Shown here one piece after another: positions 13,450 to 25,688 of a stretch of DNA of 64,000 nucleotides. The stretch comes from Dimorphilus gyrociliatus. Lineage: Eukaryota; Annelida; Polychaeta; Dinophilidae. The DNA is taken from contig CAJFCJ010000001.1 in the NCBI GenBank assembly GCA_904063045.1, forward strand, positions 255,501-319,500, written 5' to 3'. Position 1 is the first letter of the stretch; every line of letters starts with the position of its first letter. The position numbers and the translations under genes were made by a program. The notes beneath the pieces were generated by a model. The model did not search any database. It was not told where the DNA came from and was given only the letters and a program-made list of their open reading frames with translations.

Positions 13450-15151
13450 CGAAGGAATACTGCCACTTCACAAACTTTGAACCTCGATGCGACCAAGGTC
13501 AAGTAATAGTCATCAATTCAGCTAGATACGGTCAGATGAAAAAGGGAGAATGCCTTAAGAATGACCCTAAAGTAAGTATAAATATATATGCTAAACGGAG
13601 ATCTGCTTCTGTTATCCACTGTCGTTTATTATTTATACACTCCCTTATTATCTTATTGACATTTTACTTAAAATTCAGGAAAACTGCTTTATAAACGTCC
13701 TTGCCGAATTAGATTCAAAGTGTTCTGGTAGATCAGAGTGTAAAGTTGAAGTTCCTAATTCACACTTAGCCAAGAAAGTAGGCCGCTGCGGTGAGGGGGA
13801 ATATACTTACCTGGAAGCGGATTACAAGTGTCGAGAGGCCTTCATCTTTCCTCCAACTTGCAGTATAAAGCCTATTATTGTTGGAAAGAAACAGGATGCC
13901 TTTTTGAGTAGTTACGTACCAAACTCGTCCGGGACTTGCACGTGGAGAGTCCGCTTAAAAGAGGGACAGACTATTCATGTATATTTATGGAATTTTGATG
14001 TGGCCGATCCTTATTCTCAACCCATTGATTACTTGCTGATAAGAGAAAGGGGAAAAACCGAATCCATTGTTAAGCAAAATAGAAGACGGAGTCTAGTTTA
14101 TCAATCAACATCTCCCACTATCGATATTGAAGTACTTAGTACTAACGTTTATTTCTTAATAGAATATCAGGCTAGAGGTTGCCCAGATGTAAGGCCCCCG
14201 GCTAACACTTGGGCTGAGCGGCTCGGTGATACAGTAACGATTCATTGTAATTATACAAGAGAATCATACACCCTTAATTGTGTTGGGAAACAGTGGAAAG
14301 GCAAATTACGTAACTGTACAGTAGCCTTGACTGCTTCGAATCTCATGACCGTCATCAAGTGGGGGGATGTGTCGTTGCCATACGGTAAGTTTTTTCAACA
14401 TATGAATTATGTAAATTATACATACTATGTACAGCAAATAATGACAATAGGCAGGAATTGCGTTTTATTTATTTTCCTTATTTATTAAATGGACGTTTCT
14501 GTATTTTAAAATGCAGTTGTCTGGATAGTAATAATAATTGGCGTCTCTTTGGCCGTCTCTGCCGTCGTTTTAATTCTTGGAATAACGTTCTTACGAAGGT
14601 AAGTGTAGAAAAATGTCTATGTTTTGTAATTCTTCCACCCAGCACCTGAATAAATAGGGAAATATATATAAAAAAACGAAAGGCAGGTGCTCCTAACCAG
14701 ATAAATATTATGGTTCCGATTTCTCACTAGGCAAAATAGAAGGCCCGGAGAAAGTTACAACCACCAACGGTTCTCAACCGACTATGTACTTCAAGACAAG
14801 GAGGAGGAGTATGGTGAAGCCCACAGAGAGAGGGAAATCGAGAGACCTTTAACAGTTGAGATAAAACCAGCTGATTCAAACAAGTATGTATCACAAGTTG
14901 GTAAATCTAGCCCCGATCAGCTTAGTTACTCTAGGCTCAATAGTGCGGCTGCTTCTTACTGTGCATGCTCGGCCGTTGTTCCTCATTCGACTGGTGATGG
15001 ATCCGATTACTTTTCGGACATTACTGGAGCTTCTTTTGGCAGTTTTTCTCCAGAAAAGTCAGTCAATGTACAAACTTTATCCTCCTGTCACTGCGCTTCG
15101 AAAAAATTACCCGCTCCTCTTCCGCCTACCAGAACCGCTTTTAGTCGTTAG
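13450..15151 (+). CDS. SUEL-lectin / CUB-like / sushi single-pass membrane receptor (5' incomplete)
   Basis: The visible exons are 13450-13571, 13679-14384, 14517-14598 and 14731-15151; all have GT..AG borders and consistent phases, giving 442 codons plus a missing signal-peptide exon. The order is: a galactose/rhamnose-binding SUEL-type lectin domain with its cysteines (YCHF..RCDQGQ, ECL, CFI, KCSGRSECKV, YLEADYKC); a CUB-like beta-sandwich (TCTWRVRL, IHVYLWNFDVADP, DYLLI, VYFLIEYQ); one sushi/CCP module (GCPDVRPP ... CVGKQWKGKLRNC); and a juxtamembrane WGDVSLPYG. Next comes a TM helix (VVWIVIIIGVSLAVSAVVLI, then LGITFL) and a ~140-residue tail. The tail has a proline-rich LPAPLPPTRT motif that could bind SH3 domains. 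A clear paralogue lies at 58297-62114. I know no characterised protein with exactly this architecture. Confidence 0.85.
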
Positions 15152-15579
15152 TTCAGCTGAAAAACGTATAAACGACATCTCTAGTTCATCGTACTATAGG
15201 AATTGTACAAAATTATAAATATATACATTTATTTATATAACGAATATAGCATATTTTTTCTTTTGGATACATCTCTTTACATATAAAATCTCTTCAATAT
15301 GACTATTATGAAATAAAAAAGAGAACATATGTTTACATTTCATACGCACATAGTATAGATTTTATTTATTTATATAAAGATGATTAAGTTCCTCTCTGTT
15401 TTCATAAGTTCATCTTATCAATCATACAAAATTTTATAAAGGAAAACAGGAAAGGAGAGATAGTACAACCGCGCCATCTATTGGATTTTTCAAACATTCA
15501 ATTTATTGTTTCTCTTTCTTCTTTTTTTTTTTACAAACTCATGACGAATTTGGATGTTTAAGGCCAGAAGGAAAGAAAA

Positions 15580-15590
15580 TGCGCATGCGC
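15580..15590. promoter_or_regulatory. NRF1-type palindrome
   Basis: TGCGCATGCGC matches the NRF1 consensus exactly, in otherwise AT-rich DNA, about 430 bp past the receptor stop codon and 840 bp before the IA-2 start. It may mark a promoter, but no transcript start can be seen. Confidence 0.4.
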
Positions 15591-16240
15591 CTCTTCAATC
15601 TTCTGACGATAAACACCGACTGACATCTGATCAATTTTTATATCATTAACCATTGACTGATAAAATACTACAAAAAAAAGACTTGGATGAGTCAATACAC
15701 TGCTACACACAAGATAAGATACGACAGAAAATGAATGAGTTTATTGTTTGAATTCGTTTTCAAATTGTTAAAATACATTGACATATATATCTAGATAGAT
15801 ATCTGTATATTTAAAGTTACGTTTATATGATTTATTTAATACTGATATAGTAATAAAATAGTAAAAAAAACTGAAAGAAATAATATTGGGCTCTTGAATT
15901 ATGAACCGGTTAAAAATGAACTATTTAAAGAATTGGGGTAAAGTAAAGTAAATGAATAAATTGAATTTAAATTAATACTGTAAATTTGTGCAGTGTAATA
16001 ACACTTGCTTTGCATTAAATCCTCCACCCACGACTAGCCACATCGATTTTCTAAGGACTATATAGACGCCCCCTTGTGTAACCATATACTATAGAAAAAT
16101 GAATTAAATTCAGAAATTCTTCAGGTAAAATTTTTTAAATATATTTTAAAATTACAAATTATTTTATTATTAACATGTTTAAAGCTTTTATCGTAATTTT
16201 CTATTGACAATTGTTGGCCAAGTCTTGCTGATTGGCCAAC

Positions 16241-16248
16241 TGACGTCA
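16241..16248. promoter_or_regulatory. cAMP response element (CRE) upstream of PTPRN
   Basis: TGACGTCA, a perfect CRE palindrome, lies 177 bp upstream of the IA-2 start codon, with ATTGGCC (CCAAT-like) a few bases before it. CREB-type control is common for neuroendocrine vesicle genes; use of this site is inferred. Confidence 0.5.
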
Positions 16249-16424
16249 GAGAATAAATGAATATATGAATATTGACTAAGACAGCCATTTTGAAAGAAAC
16301 ATATTGTTGGCCTTCCAACAACACCTGTGGCCTTTGAAAAAAAGGCCTGTTTCTCGATTGATTTAGTTCGATATTAATCGAATAATCACCGGCAAAAGAC
16401 TCGGCAATGGATTCTTGAGGGATA

Positions 16425-19400
16425 ATGCGCGATTTGTCTTTCGCAACTTGCGTATTTATACTGGTTTTGACCGTTGTTTACGGCCAAGGGAACTTTATCG
16501 GTAAGTGTACCAAAATACGTGATTAGAATACTATATTAGAAACAATATAATATTCAAAAGCACCAACTATCTAATAAACCATTACTATTATTTCATTTAG
16601 GCTGCAAATTTAGCGATTCTCTTTGTAAAGAAGATGAGCGCTGCTTTGACGGTAAGGAAACATACAAGATGTTTTTGTCTAACGTCCGTAATTTTAAATA
16701 TTCAACCGTTTTCTAGTTACCTTAAGTATTTTTTGAGGGAAATTATTAATATAGAAAGAAAAGATGATTACAAAAATCCGATGTTATGCTTCTCTCGGAT
16801 CAATATTTACGTCATTTTTTCTCTATCGATTTTTTACCGGGCTTTAACGCTTCGTAATGAAGGCGTATATTTATCTATAAACGATATAGATGTTATAAAT
16901 AGACGCTGCTATTGAATTTTTTAAAAAACAATTGTCAATTAAGTGACGTCACTGAACCTTAGGTTAGAAAGGAGAATCTCAGAAATTAGAATTTGTTATC
17001 CTTCCGCCAGGGAATTCTTATATAATCGAATCAAGTGAACTCGTTACTGACTAATTACGAAATTTTCCACCAGATGCCTTGTTCGGCACGTGCCAATCTC
17101 GGTACGGTGCAGTAGACATTTACAAGTATGACTTGACGCCATCGGCGGTTGACGTACTCCAAAGACAGCTGCAGCGTCTTATCGAGGAGAAGTACACATG
17201 GAAGAGCATATACACCCAGTGTACTATCCTAAATTTCCTGTTGGCTTTTCGAACTAACTCTGAATATGATGAGGATTTTTGCGATAGAAAACGCAAAGAA
17301 AAACTTGAGGAAGAAGAACTCGCTTACTATATCATAAAGTCTTTAGAAAGAGAAAAAAATGTAGGAAGTAAAGTTGACAGCTATGATATTGAGAAAGAGG
17401 AAACGCTCCTACCAGATCTCGACACTCCTATATCAGATTCCAGTTGGTCGTCGAAGCCTTCAGGAATAGGTAAGAAGATTATTATTCTAATATCTTTTTC
17501 ATCTTTGTAATTCTTCTAAACGAGACGAAAAATAAAACTTATGGTACATCACACTTCTTTATGCTATTACAGATATTTGTTATTAATAAGCTTTGCGGTA
17601 GGTAAAAAAAATTACGTTTTACGGTTTTAAGAGGTTTTTATGGTGATGCTTTTTTATAATTAGCTTTTTTATATTTTTCTTTATAAACCCATTCCTTTGG
17701 GATAAAAAACAAACAGACAATACAAACAAGCGTTTCCTTTATATATGTATGTACATGTTTCGTAATTTCTCACAGAATCAGTCAATCGAGAACAATTAAA
17801 CGACGACTCGCTAATTGCAGGTAAGAGTTATTTTCTTCTTTATTCACAAGTACTTTACCTTTAGAATTGCTTTTAGTCATCTATTCTTTAAATATAATAA
17901 GCGATATCACTTTAAAAAGTTGATTAGTAATTTCCCACAAGAAATTTATGGATCATGATGGATATATATCAATATTTAAAGCTTATTACGCTTGAGTTAT
18001 TAGTCGAAGAAGTATAAGGACGCACTTATTTTACTAACCAAGCAACACTATAAAATACCTTATTGAATTTAGTTTTATTACTTCCGGTAAAAGATATCAA
18101 TATCAAATTGAAAAAAAAGGCTTCTTTCTATAGTATTCCTTCTTTAAGAAATAATAACTTACCTCATTTAAAGCTTTGAGTGAAAAATCGCCGAATTATT
18201 AAATAGATTGTCATCTCTTTCCTTCGGGACGGAAATGAGTTGTCTTTGTCTTTTTTTCTCACCAGTTTTCCTTAATTAATTATAGGAAATCATAATGTTT
18301 ATTTCTTTGTTGCTTTTATTTTCTAGATGATTCAAATTCTATCAGAGATGCCTATTTGCTTAACTCTCTTTTACAAGGAGATATCGACGTTTCCCAATTA
18401 AGTAATGATGAAGTCGATAGACTGTCCGTTGATGTCGATAAAATTATTGAGAGTATTACAGCGGATAAGCAGAAGGAGAAGGGAGAAAGTGAAGTGCTTC
18501 CTGAATGGCTGGATGAGGACAAACCTGAAATGGCTCCAGCTAATGAATTTGACTCAAAATTAGAGCAAAATCCAGTAATTAGTAATGGAGAAGGGTATAA
18601 AACTCTTAAAGCAACAGAAGACGAAATTGAAAATGAAGTTAAAAAGAGAGTTAACAGCAATGCCGAAATTGATATACCTAAGGATCCTCATGACCATGGT
18701 TTTGAAAACTCCATGGTAAATACGCATACCGAAGGACCGAAATATGCCGCTGTCGACCTACACTATACCCATATAGTTGTTAAGCCAGCACCTACCAGCC
18801 GGGAAGCTGTTGATAAGGTTATGTGGGGTATTATGAGTGTAATAGGGTTAAATGCGGGAGATTTGAGAAATGTAACGGTTGAAAAAGATGGAACAATCAA
18901 CTTTTTACTGGATTCAAATCTAAAAGCCCATACTTTGGGAAAACTATTAACAGAAGGTAAATGGAAATTTAAGAATTTAACCGGAATTGAACTTGTCGAA
19001 GTAAGATTCGGGGAGCACAGTGAAGTGGGTATTCCTGTTGCAGAGAAGAATGGTCCAAAGTATTTTGTTTTAACTTTCGTTACCGTTGGAATTATAGCCG
19101 GTTTAGTTGTCTTTGTCGTCATTTTTTATGCCATAAGACAACATTCAAGATCGAAGGAAAAATTGAAAGATTTGACTAAAACTGATGCCACTGGTAAAGA
19201 TTACGAGGAATTATGCCGTCATAGAATGCAGTGTAAAGCTACAGAGAAACCAGAGCCATTAAACGCCACTGTAAGAACAATGTCAACAGACCAACCACAA
19301 AATTCCCCAGCCAAGACAGAGTCACGCTCTAGCACCTCAAGCTGGTAAGCAATTTATGCCTTACTTCTGTTTTAAAATTTATCTCCCAAGATGAGCGTTA

Positions 19401-21843
19401 CATAATTAATACTATATTACCAAATAAGGAGTGATAAAAAAAATTCAATTACCGTAGTAGTACAGTCATCCGCTGGTAAAAAAAAATTCAACAAACACCA
19501 TTAGTCCAAATATAACACTTTACACTATAGAGCTTATATTTATTTCAATTTGTGGTAACATCTGTCATTGAATGGAATTCCCATCGGTGACGTCATTTTT
19601 ATTTTTCCATTTCTCTCAATCCCTCTTCCTCTATCGATTAAAACATCTGTGGCCTGCGGAACTATAACTTGTAAACGTGACAGCAAAGATATTTGCAGAT
19701 TTTTAATTTCTGTAATATTATCTATAATACTACTTTGGCGGTGAAGTGAAAGAGATTAACACAGAATTTTATCTATAGATATTTAATCGTTGGCCTTAGG
19801 CCGAAATATTCTATAGCGACGAACATATTTATAGTTTATACTGGTGATCTAAATAGGACTGAATATATAAATCACAGAGGAGAGATGTCAGCAGGCCTGC
19901 GTAGGCAAGACTCAGCTTTGAGTTCGATACTAAACCTATTCAATTTGGAAGCAGATAACACAGAGGGAGAGGAATCGATTATTGAAAAAATTAAACAATT
20001 TGTTACTAGTAATGATGAATGTTGGATCGGAAATAGACGCAATTCTAATAAATCAACTGAATTTATTCATTTTTCAAATAGGAGCGAAGAACCTGTTCAC
20101 TCGAATATGGATATTACTACTGGCCATATAGTTCTCTCATATATGGAAGATCACTTGAAGAATAAGGAAAAAGTTGACGAAGAGTGGGAAGCCTTATGCT
20201 CCTACGAAGCCGAGCCCAACTCTTGTTCTGTTGGCATGGAACACAGTAGGAACAACCGATTCGCCGATATTCTTCCTTATAATCACTCTCGTGTGGTTCT
20301 AAATGCCTCCAGTAACGTATCAGGCATAGATTACATCAATGCTAGTTGCATTACAGATCACGACCCACGTAATCCAGCTTATATCGCCACTCAAGGACCC
20401 CTGGCTCATACCGTAGCTGATTTTTGGCAGATGGTGTGGGAGCAAGGAGCAGTAAGTGTTTATAATTACAAGCATTACTAAAAATTCTGATTTAATGGAT
20501 TATATTTTCACAGGTTACTATCGTTAATCTAACTGAGTTGGGAGAAAATTTATGTCATCGTTATTGGCCAGAAGAGGGATCCGATTTATATAATACTTAT
20601 GAGGTTCATCTGGTTTCTGAACATATGTGGAGCGATGATTACGTCGTCAGAAGCTTCTACTTAAAGAATATACAAACAAATGAAACAAGAACAGTGTCCC
20701 AATTCCACTACCTTACATGGCCCGAATTAGGTGTTCCACATTCAGTCAAATCTATTTTAGATTTCCGAAGGTTTGTAGTCAAAAAGTATTTTTGTCTTTT
20801 AATATAGAAAAAGCTATATGTATATTAACATATATATATAACTCGGTATACTATATTTATATTTGGTATAGTATATTAAAAGGTCTTTCGTAAAGAAAAC
20901 TCCCTCATATATAAAAGTATATATATATATATATATATATAAATTTATATACTATATATATGTTTAGGAAATAAAAATAGAAGTTTCTTTTTTATCTACT
21001 TAACAAAAAAAAAAGAAGAAAAAAAGAAAACAAATCGATTGCATGATTTCTCTTTTAACATTATTCTTTCTATTGTATACGGCATGCTTTATTTTCGTTT
21101 CTTTGCGCACTATGTGTTTGTCATATCGAGCAAACCTGATGTTGTTAAACACATTATAAGCAAGATTGAGAGAAACAATTTTAAAGATATGTCTCTCATA
21201 TAAACACTGTATATACTATACAGTAAAATTAAATATATAAACATATAATATATACTGTATATATATATATATATAAATTATTTATTTATATATATAATAT
21301 TATTAATAGTAGATACAGTTTATTGTTGAGAACCTTTATATACATACTGCAAATTTATTGCAGTATGATTGCATTTATCCACCACTTAATCGTTGTCACA
21401 ATAACTATTGATTTGCTATTTCATTTGTAATATTTCTTTATTTATATTTTCTTAAATGAAATACTTTACATAACGAAAAAAAAGTTCCATTTTCTCCATG
21501 TCGCGTAGTCATAATTTTCCTATGAGTTCTGCAAATACAAACAGGTTTGCTTAAGACATGACATGCGCATCGTTGGCAAAGAGGCGGCCAGCTTTTGTGA
21601 TATTTGCAATTGTGATTTGAAGCCAGTTGCATAGTCACAAAAGTGATCGTTTCCTTGTCGCTGCTCGTACCGACACCTGGCGGATATCGGGCGAGAATTT
21701 CTTCCGCTCTATTAGGTTTTTTCCCGGGGTATTCATCTATAAGTGTATATTGGCATATATATAATATAAATATGCATACAGTTTATATATTATAAATAAC
21801 TATATATGTATACATTTATGAATATATTAGATATATATATGCA

Positions 21844-21893
<50 letters not shown>

Positions 21894-22482
21894 TATATAT
21901 ATATAATGTAGCGTATAGTGCAAGTATATATTATACATAAAAAAGATGTAGAGATATATATTTTCGCTGTTGTTTTTTACAAATCTTTACCCTTCCTAAA
22001 CGCTTATAGTCCCAAATTCTATCACTGCTTTTCTCAATATTCCCTAAAGAGATGTAAAAAAAAAGTTAATATTCTTTATAGATGAAGTAAAACAAAAATA
22101 GAACTGCAGGTTTTTCACTAATGTCTCGTTTATTCTACCCTTACAGGAAAGTCAACAAATCTTATAAAGCCCGTTCCTGCCCTATCGTCGTTCATTGCAG
22201 CGATGGCGCAGGAAGGACTGGGGGCTATTGTTTGCTGGATTTAGTACTGAATAGACTTGCTAAAGGTTAATTGATAGTCTATTATGCTTCTCTCCTATCC
22301 TTATATCTTCTTTCATTGCTTACTTTTTCTTTTCAGGAGCAAAAGAGATCGATATAGCAGCTAGCTTAGAACATATTCGTGACCAGAGATTGAGTATGGT
22401 GAAGACAAAGGAACAGTTCACTTTTATTTTGGCGTCAGTTGCTGAAGAGGTCCATGCTATTCTAAAAGCACTTCCACAGTAG
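16425..22482 (+). CDS. PTPRN: IA-2/phogrin-type receptor pseudophosphatase (PTPRN family), nine exons
   Basis: Exons are 16425-16500, 16601-16651, 17074-17469, 17776-17820, 18327-19344, 20082-20451, 20514-20770, 22147-22265 and 22337-22482; all phases fit, giving 825 residues. IA-2 is a dense-core-vesicle membrane protein that regulates secretory granule biogenesis. The model starts with a signal peptide ([20 protein letters not shown]). A RESP18-homology region follows with the cysteine set [21 protein letters not shown] lumenal membrane-proximal domain runs from about residue 329 to 433, and the TM helix is at about 434-458, followed by RQHSRSKEK. The cytoplasmic PTP domain starts at [20 protein letters not shown]. 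The signature is [10 protein letters not shown] (Cys about 755), keeping the Asp that inactivates IA-2 proteins. The WPD loop reads WPE, and the protein ends ILKALPQ as in vertebrates. A four-codon upstream ORF (ATG at 16407) precedes the start. Confidence 0.95.
16944..16951. promoter_or_regulatory. CRE in PTPRN intron 2
   Basis: Perfect TGACGTCA flanked symmetrically (AGTGACGTCACT, a 12-bp palindrome) within the 422-bp second intron. Confidence 0.4.
19588..19595. promoter_or_regulatory. CRE ahead of the internal PTPRN exon
   Basis: Perfect TGACGTCA in the 737-bp intron between the TM exon and the PTP exons, 290 bp before the ATG of the proposed internal start at 19885. It supports an internal promoter. 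Confidence 0.45.
19885..20451 (+). CDS. Alternative first exon of PTPRN giving a soluble cytoplasmic isoform (proposed)
   Basis: An ATG at 19885 opens a frame that runs without a stop through 65 novel codons, across the AG acceptor at 20080-20081 and straight into the conserved PTP exon, in the same frame (..[14 protein letters not shown]). Used as a first exon and spliced to the last three exons, it would give a 362-residue protein with the whole PTP-like domain but no lumenal region and no TM segment. The 65-residue leader is polar and acidic, with no repeats or low complexity. The host intron is much longer than most others in the gene and carries a CRE 290 bp upstream. This is inference: an in-frame readthrough intron is the alternative explanation. 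Confidence 0.45.
21838..21902. repeat. Long (AT)n tract in PTPRN intron 7
   Basis: An uninterrupted AT dinucleotide run of about 45 bp bordered by CAGTATAT on both sides, inside the largest PTPRN intron (20771-22146). Confidence 0.85.
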
Positions 22483-22579
22483 GGAAAGAATTTAATGACC
22501 CAAAAAGAAGGAACAAGTTTTATTTTCCTCTTCGCTTCCCTGAAATTCCAAACCTTTCTGCAAATATTACAATATATAC

Positions 22580-22622
22580 TTCTCCTCCTCCTCCTCCTCC
22601 TCCTCCTCCTCCTCCTCCTCCT
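22580..22622. repeat. (CTC)n trinucleotide tract
   Basis: About fourteen CTC/TCC units in the 3' flank of PTPRN, about 100 bp after the stop codon. On the other strand it reads as a poly-Arg frame, which is an artefact. Confidence 0.9.
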
Positions 22623-23360
22623 TTTTTCTCCACCTATCTCCCAAACTTTATTTGACACTTCCAATTCCTAAAGAACTGTTAAATTTTCAGAATTTATATT
22701 AAGATATAGGTTGAAAGTTTAACATTAAATAAGTAATTTTAGAAAACAAATTTAAAGAAATAATTATTAAGTTTAGAACAAAATAGATAAAAAAAGAGGT
22801 AGATTTAATAAAAAAAAATACTATTTTATTTTGACACTGCATTTGTTTTAAAGGAAACTTTTGAATGATTGAAAATGAGAGAATTTTACTGCTTTTCGAA
22901 AATATTTCTTAAATAATTTATCTATTATTATAGCTTTATTTTCTTCTGTAAAAACAAAATAAGAGAGATAAACTGCATCAAAAATTAAATTCTTTCATTT
23001 CTTCTGCAGATATTTAAACAAAACAAAAATTAAAGAATTAAAGTTTAATTTAATTTTAGTGAGTGAATATTCTCTGTCCTGTATATCAAAATTATAATGG
23101 TTAAGCTTGATTATAATGCCTTTTAAGAAATTGCTTAGAAATTTGTGCGTGTCTGCTGAATGTCAAAAGAGCTTTGTTCTTTCCAGTTCAATTTACATCC
23201 AATTTCCTCCTTTTACGAAAAAAAAATTAAATAAAAACCTTTTAACACCGAATTCTATCCCATCCCTATTCAAACTAACAAATATGGATTACAATTTAGA
23301 TATATTTACCCAGTCATATGTTTAGTCTATACGACATAATATGTATTCCAGTACAACAAA

Positions 23361-23363
<3 letters not shown>

Positions 23364-23405
<42 letters not shown>
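23364..23405. repeat. (AT)n tract
   Basis: AT dinucleotide run of about 40 bp in intergenic DNA. Confidence 0.85.
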
Positions 23406-23408
<3 letters not shown>

Positions 23409-25029
23409 GTGTGTCCAGTATAACTCTACTATATACCAGCACAGTGTTCGGTGTGTATAAAACTTACATCTAGTCAATTGTCAAAAAAAAAATTGTAATC
23501 AATATATGATCAATAGACGTTGGACTATTTCCAATAGTATATACCGACGCCTATTGTCGTTTTTGACTTTTAATGTTGTTGAAATCAATCCATGTTGTGT
23601 ATAGGAGTAGTAGGAGCGGAAGAGGTGAATAAATTTCTCTTTCTCTACCGTCTTCCTATCACCTATACGCCTGTGAATGATTTATCGTTTATGTCAGTAT
23701 GCGTACCCTCAGCTGTATCTACATGCATATGTAATTATACATATATCTGCTGGAAAAAAGAACAGCACATATATATACATAATTATTTCTGTATGTACTT
23801 ATAAGCTTGAATATTATATATATAAAAAAGTCAATATATATATATATATATATATATGTATACATATATTAAACAGTGCATATATTATTCGTATGTAATC
23901 GAGGAAGTAAAGAAATATAAATACAAAATACGTTGTGCGAAAAAAGAGAAAACAGGAAAAAAAGTTTCTCTCGTACTTGATTGTAGAATAATAAAAACTG
24001 AAAATAGAGAAGGTAAAGAAAAGTTTAAACAAACTTAAGAAAAATTTACGATTAAATATAAATAGAATACAAACTTGTAAATAATTCAAAGGTGAAACTT
24101 TCAACAGAATTAAAAAAGGACTAACATGAAATTGAATATCGACTAAAACAAAAAGTTAACTGCTCATCATTCTCTATCTCACTCAATCTTTCTCACTTTT
24201 CACCTCTTTAGCACTCCCCAGCTATCATATCTCTTTTTATTCGCTCCCTCAATTTCTAGGTCTTTCACATTCAGCTTATATAATGGCATAAAACCATTAA
24301 CTCATATATATAAAACTCAATATACATAAATAAATACTCTGCATTATAAGCGTTAAAAAATTCCAGCAGGTAAAATGCCTTATAATTTCAATGAACTGCA
24401 TTATTGACTTTCCTTTGAAAATTAGTTATTCCCAAACCAATAAGCCGGAAAGAGAAAAAATATAATAAAGAAAAAAAAAGTAGAGGATGGCATTATTGAA
24501 AAAGAAAATTAGGTAGAGAAAATAAAGTAAAATAAAAATAAGGGAACTGGGCATTGGAAGGGTGGAAAAAAGAGCCATTCTTCACAAACCCAATCGGATT
24601 TCCATCATTAACGCGACAGCGTACGGGAAGAAGAGTGATGAATGAAGTGACGATCGAATTATTATTCGTAACGATAGAGGAAAAAGAAAACACAGTGAGA
24701 TAAAGAAAAGAGATAGAAAGACCTAAATCGTTTTAAGAAAACAAGATAGTATCTGCATCAAATTGCGCTATCGGTCGTCCTAATTTCCGATGTTGGATAC
24801 TAAGACGTAAAAGAGATGAATGTATATGCTTTTTTTAGTTTGCTTGCTTTTTTTTAATCTTTTATTATAATGGACAAGGCATAGTATACAGAAGCGCCAC
24901 CTATACGTAACCACTAACAATTAATACCTCTATTTTTTCTACTCTTTCAAACCATCGGCTCTCATCGTACCGAACGCGATAAAGAAAAGTAAGAGGGAAA
25001 ATATCGAAGAAACGAAGAATTAGCAAAGA

Positions 25030-25655
25030 ATGAGTGCTTACCAGGTAAGAAGTAAGAAAGAACGCTTAGCAACTGATTGCAAACGTTTAAATAAAATATG
25101 ATCGATGTAGGATAATATATTTATGTGTATATGCATCATTTTTATTATTTGTGTAATAATTATGATCATTGATATTACTTATTCCATCATTATTACAGAG
25201 ATAATAGCTGCCAGTGTTAAGGTTATCAGTATTATCATTTTTTACTATTAATGTTCCAATTAATACTGAAAAGAGGAAAAGAAATTAAGTACCAAAATAA
25301 TAGGCTTATATTTAAGGAAATTTTACTTCAAAAACAGAAAATACCTTTATTTTTAACTTGATTGTACCTTTTTTTTCTCTTTGAAAACATCGCAATAATA
25401 CCAGGAATATCCGACATCGTGTCACGCGCTCAACACACTCTTTGATAAGGTAGCGTCGATTGTTTATATATTTTAGCACGAATATTTTCCTCTACCCCTA
25501 TTTCTATATATTTTTTCTTTTAATTACTATCGTTTTAATGTAATTAATTTTATATTTAGCATGTCCTTTTTGAACACATTAGAGAAAATATGCTAATGAA
25601 TTTTACATCTATTCTATGTACGAAGAGATCTAAGCAGTACAAGCTGCGTATACTT

Positions 25656-25688
<33 letters not shown>

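Larger units (their letters stand above)
15152..16424. other. Intergenic region, PTPRN promoter side
   Basis: This spacer holds a CTCF-like GCGCCATCTATTG at 15471-15483, a perfect NRF1-type TGCGCATGCGC at 15580-15590 and a variant ACGCCCCCTTGTG at 16066. Near the IA-2 start it has TTGGCCAA/ATTGGCC (CCAAT-like) at 16214-16237 and a CRE at 16241. Confidence 0.5.
22483..25029. other. Intergenic region
   Basis: This holds PTPRN 3' UTR, then AT-rich DNA with (AT)n at 23364-23405 and 23836-23857. A CTCF-like GCGCCACCTATAC lies at 24894-24906. No gene was seen until the short exon at 25030. Confidence 0.5.

Noticed and set aside
18352-19122. Minus-strand frames opposite the large PTPRN exon
   Set aside because: Shadows of a well-supported conserved coding exon on the plus strand.
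22320-22664. Minus-strand frame with a long poly-Arg run
   Set aside because: It is the complement of the last PTPRN exon plus the (CTC)n microsatellite; no domain and composition fully explained by the repeat.
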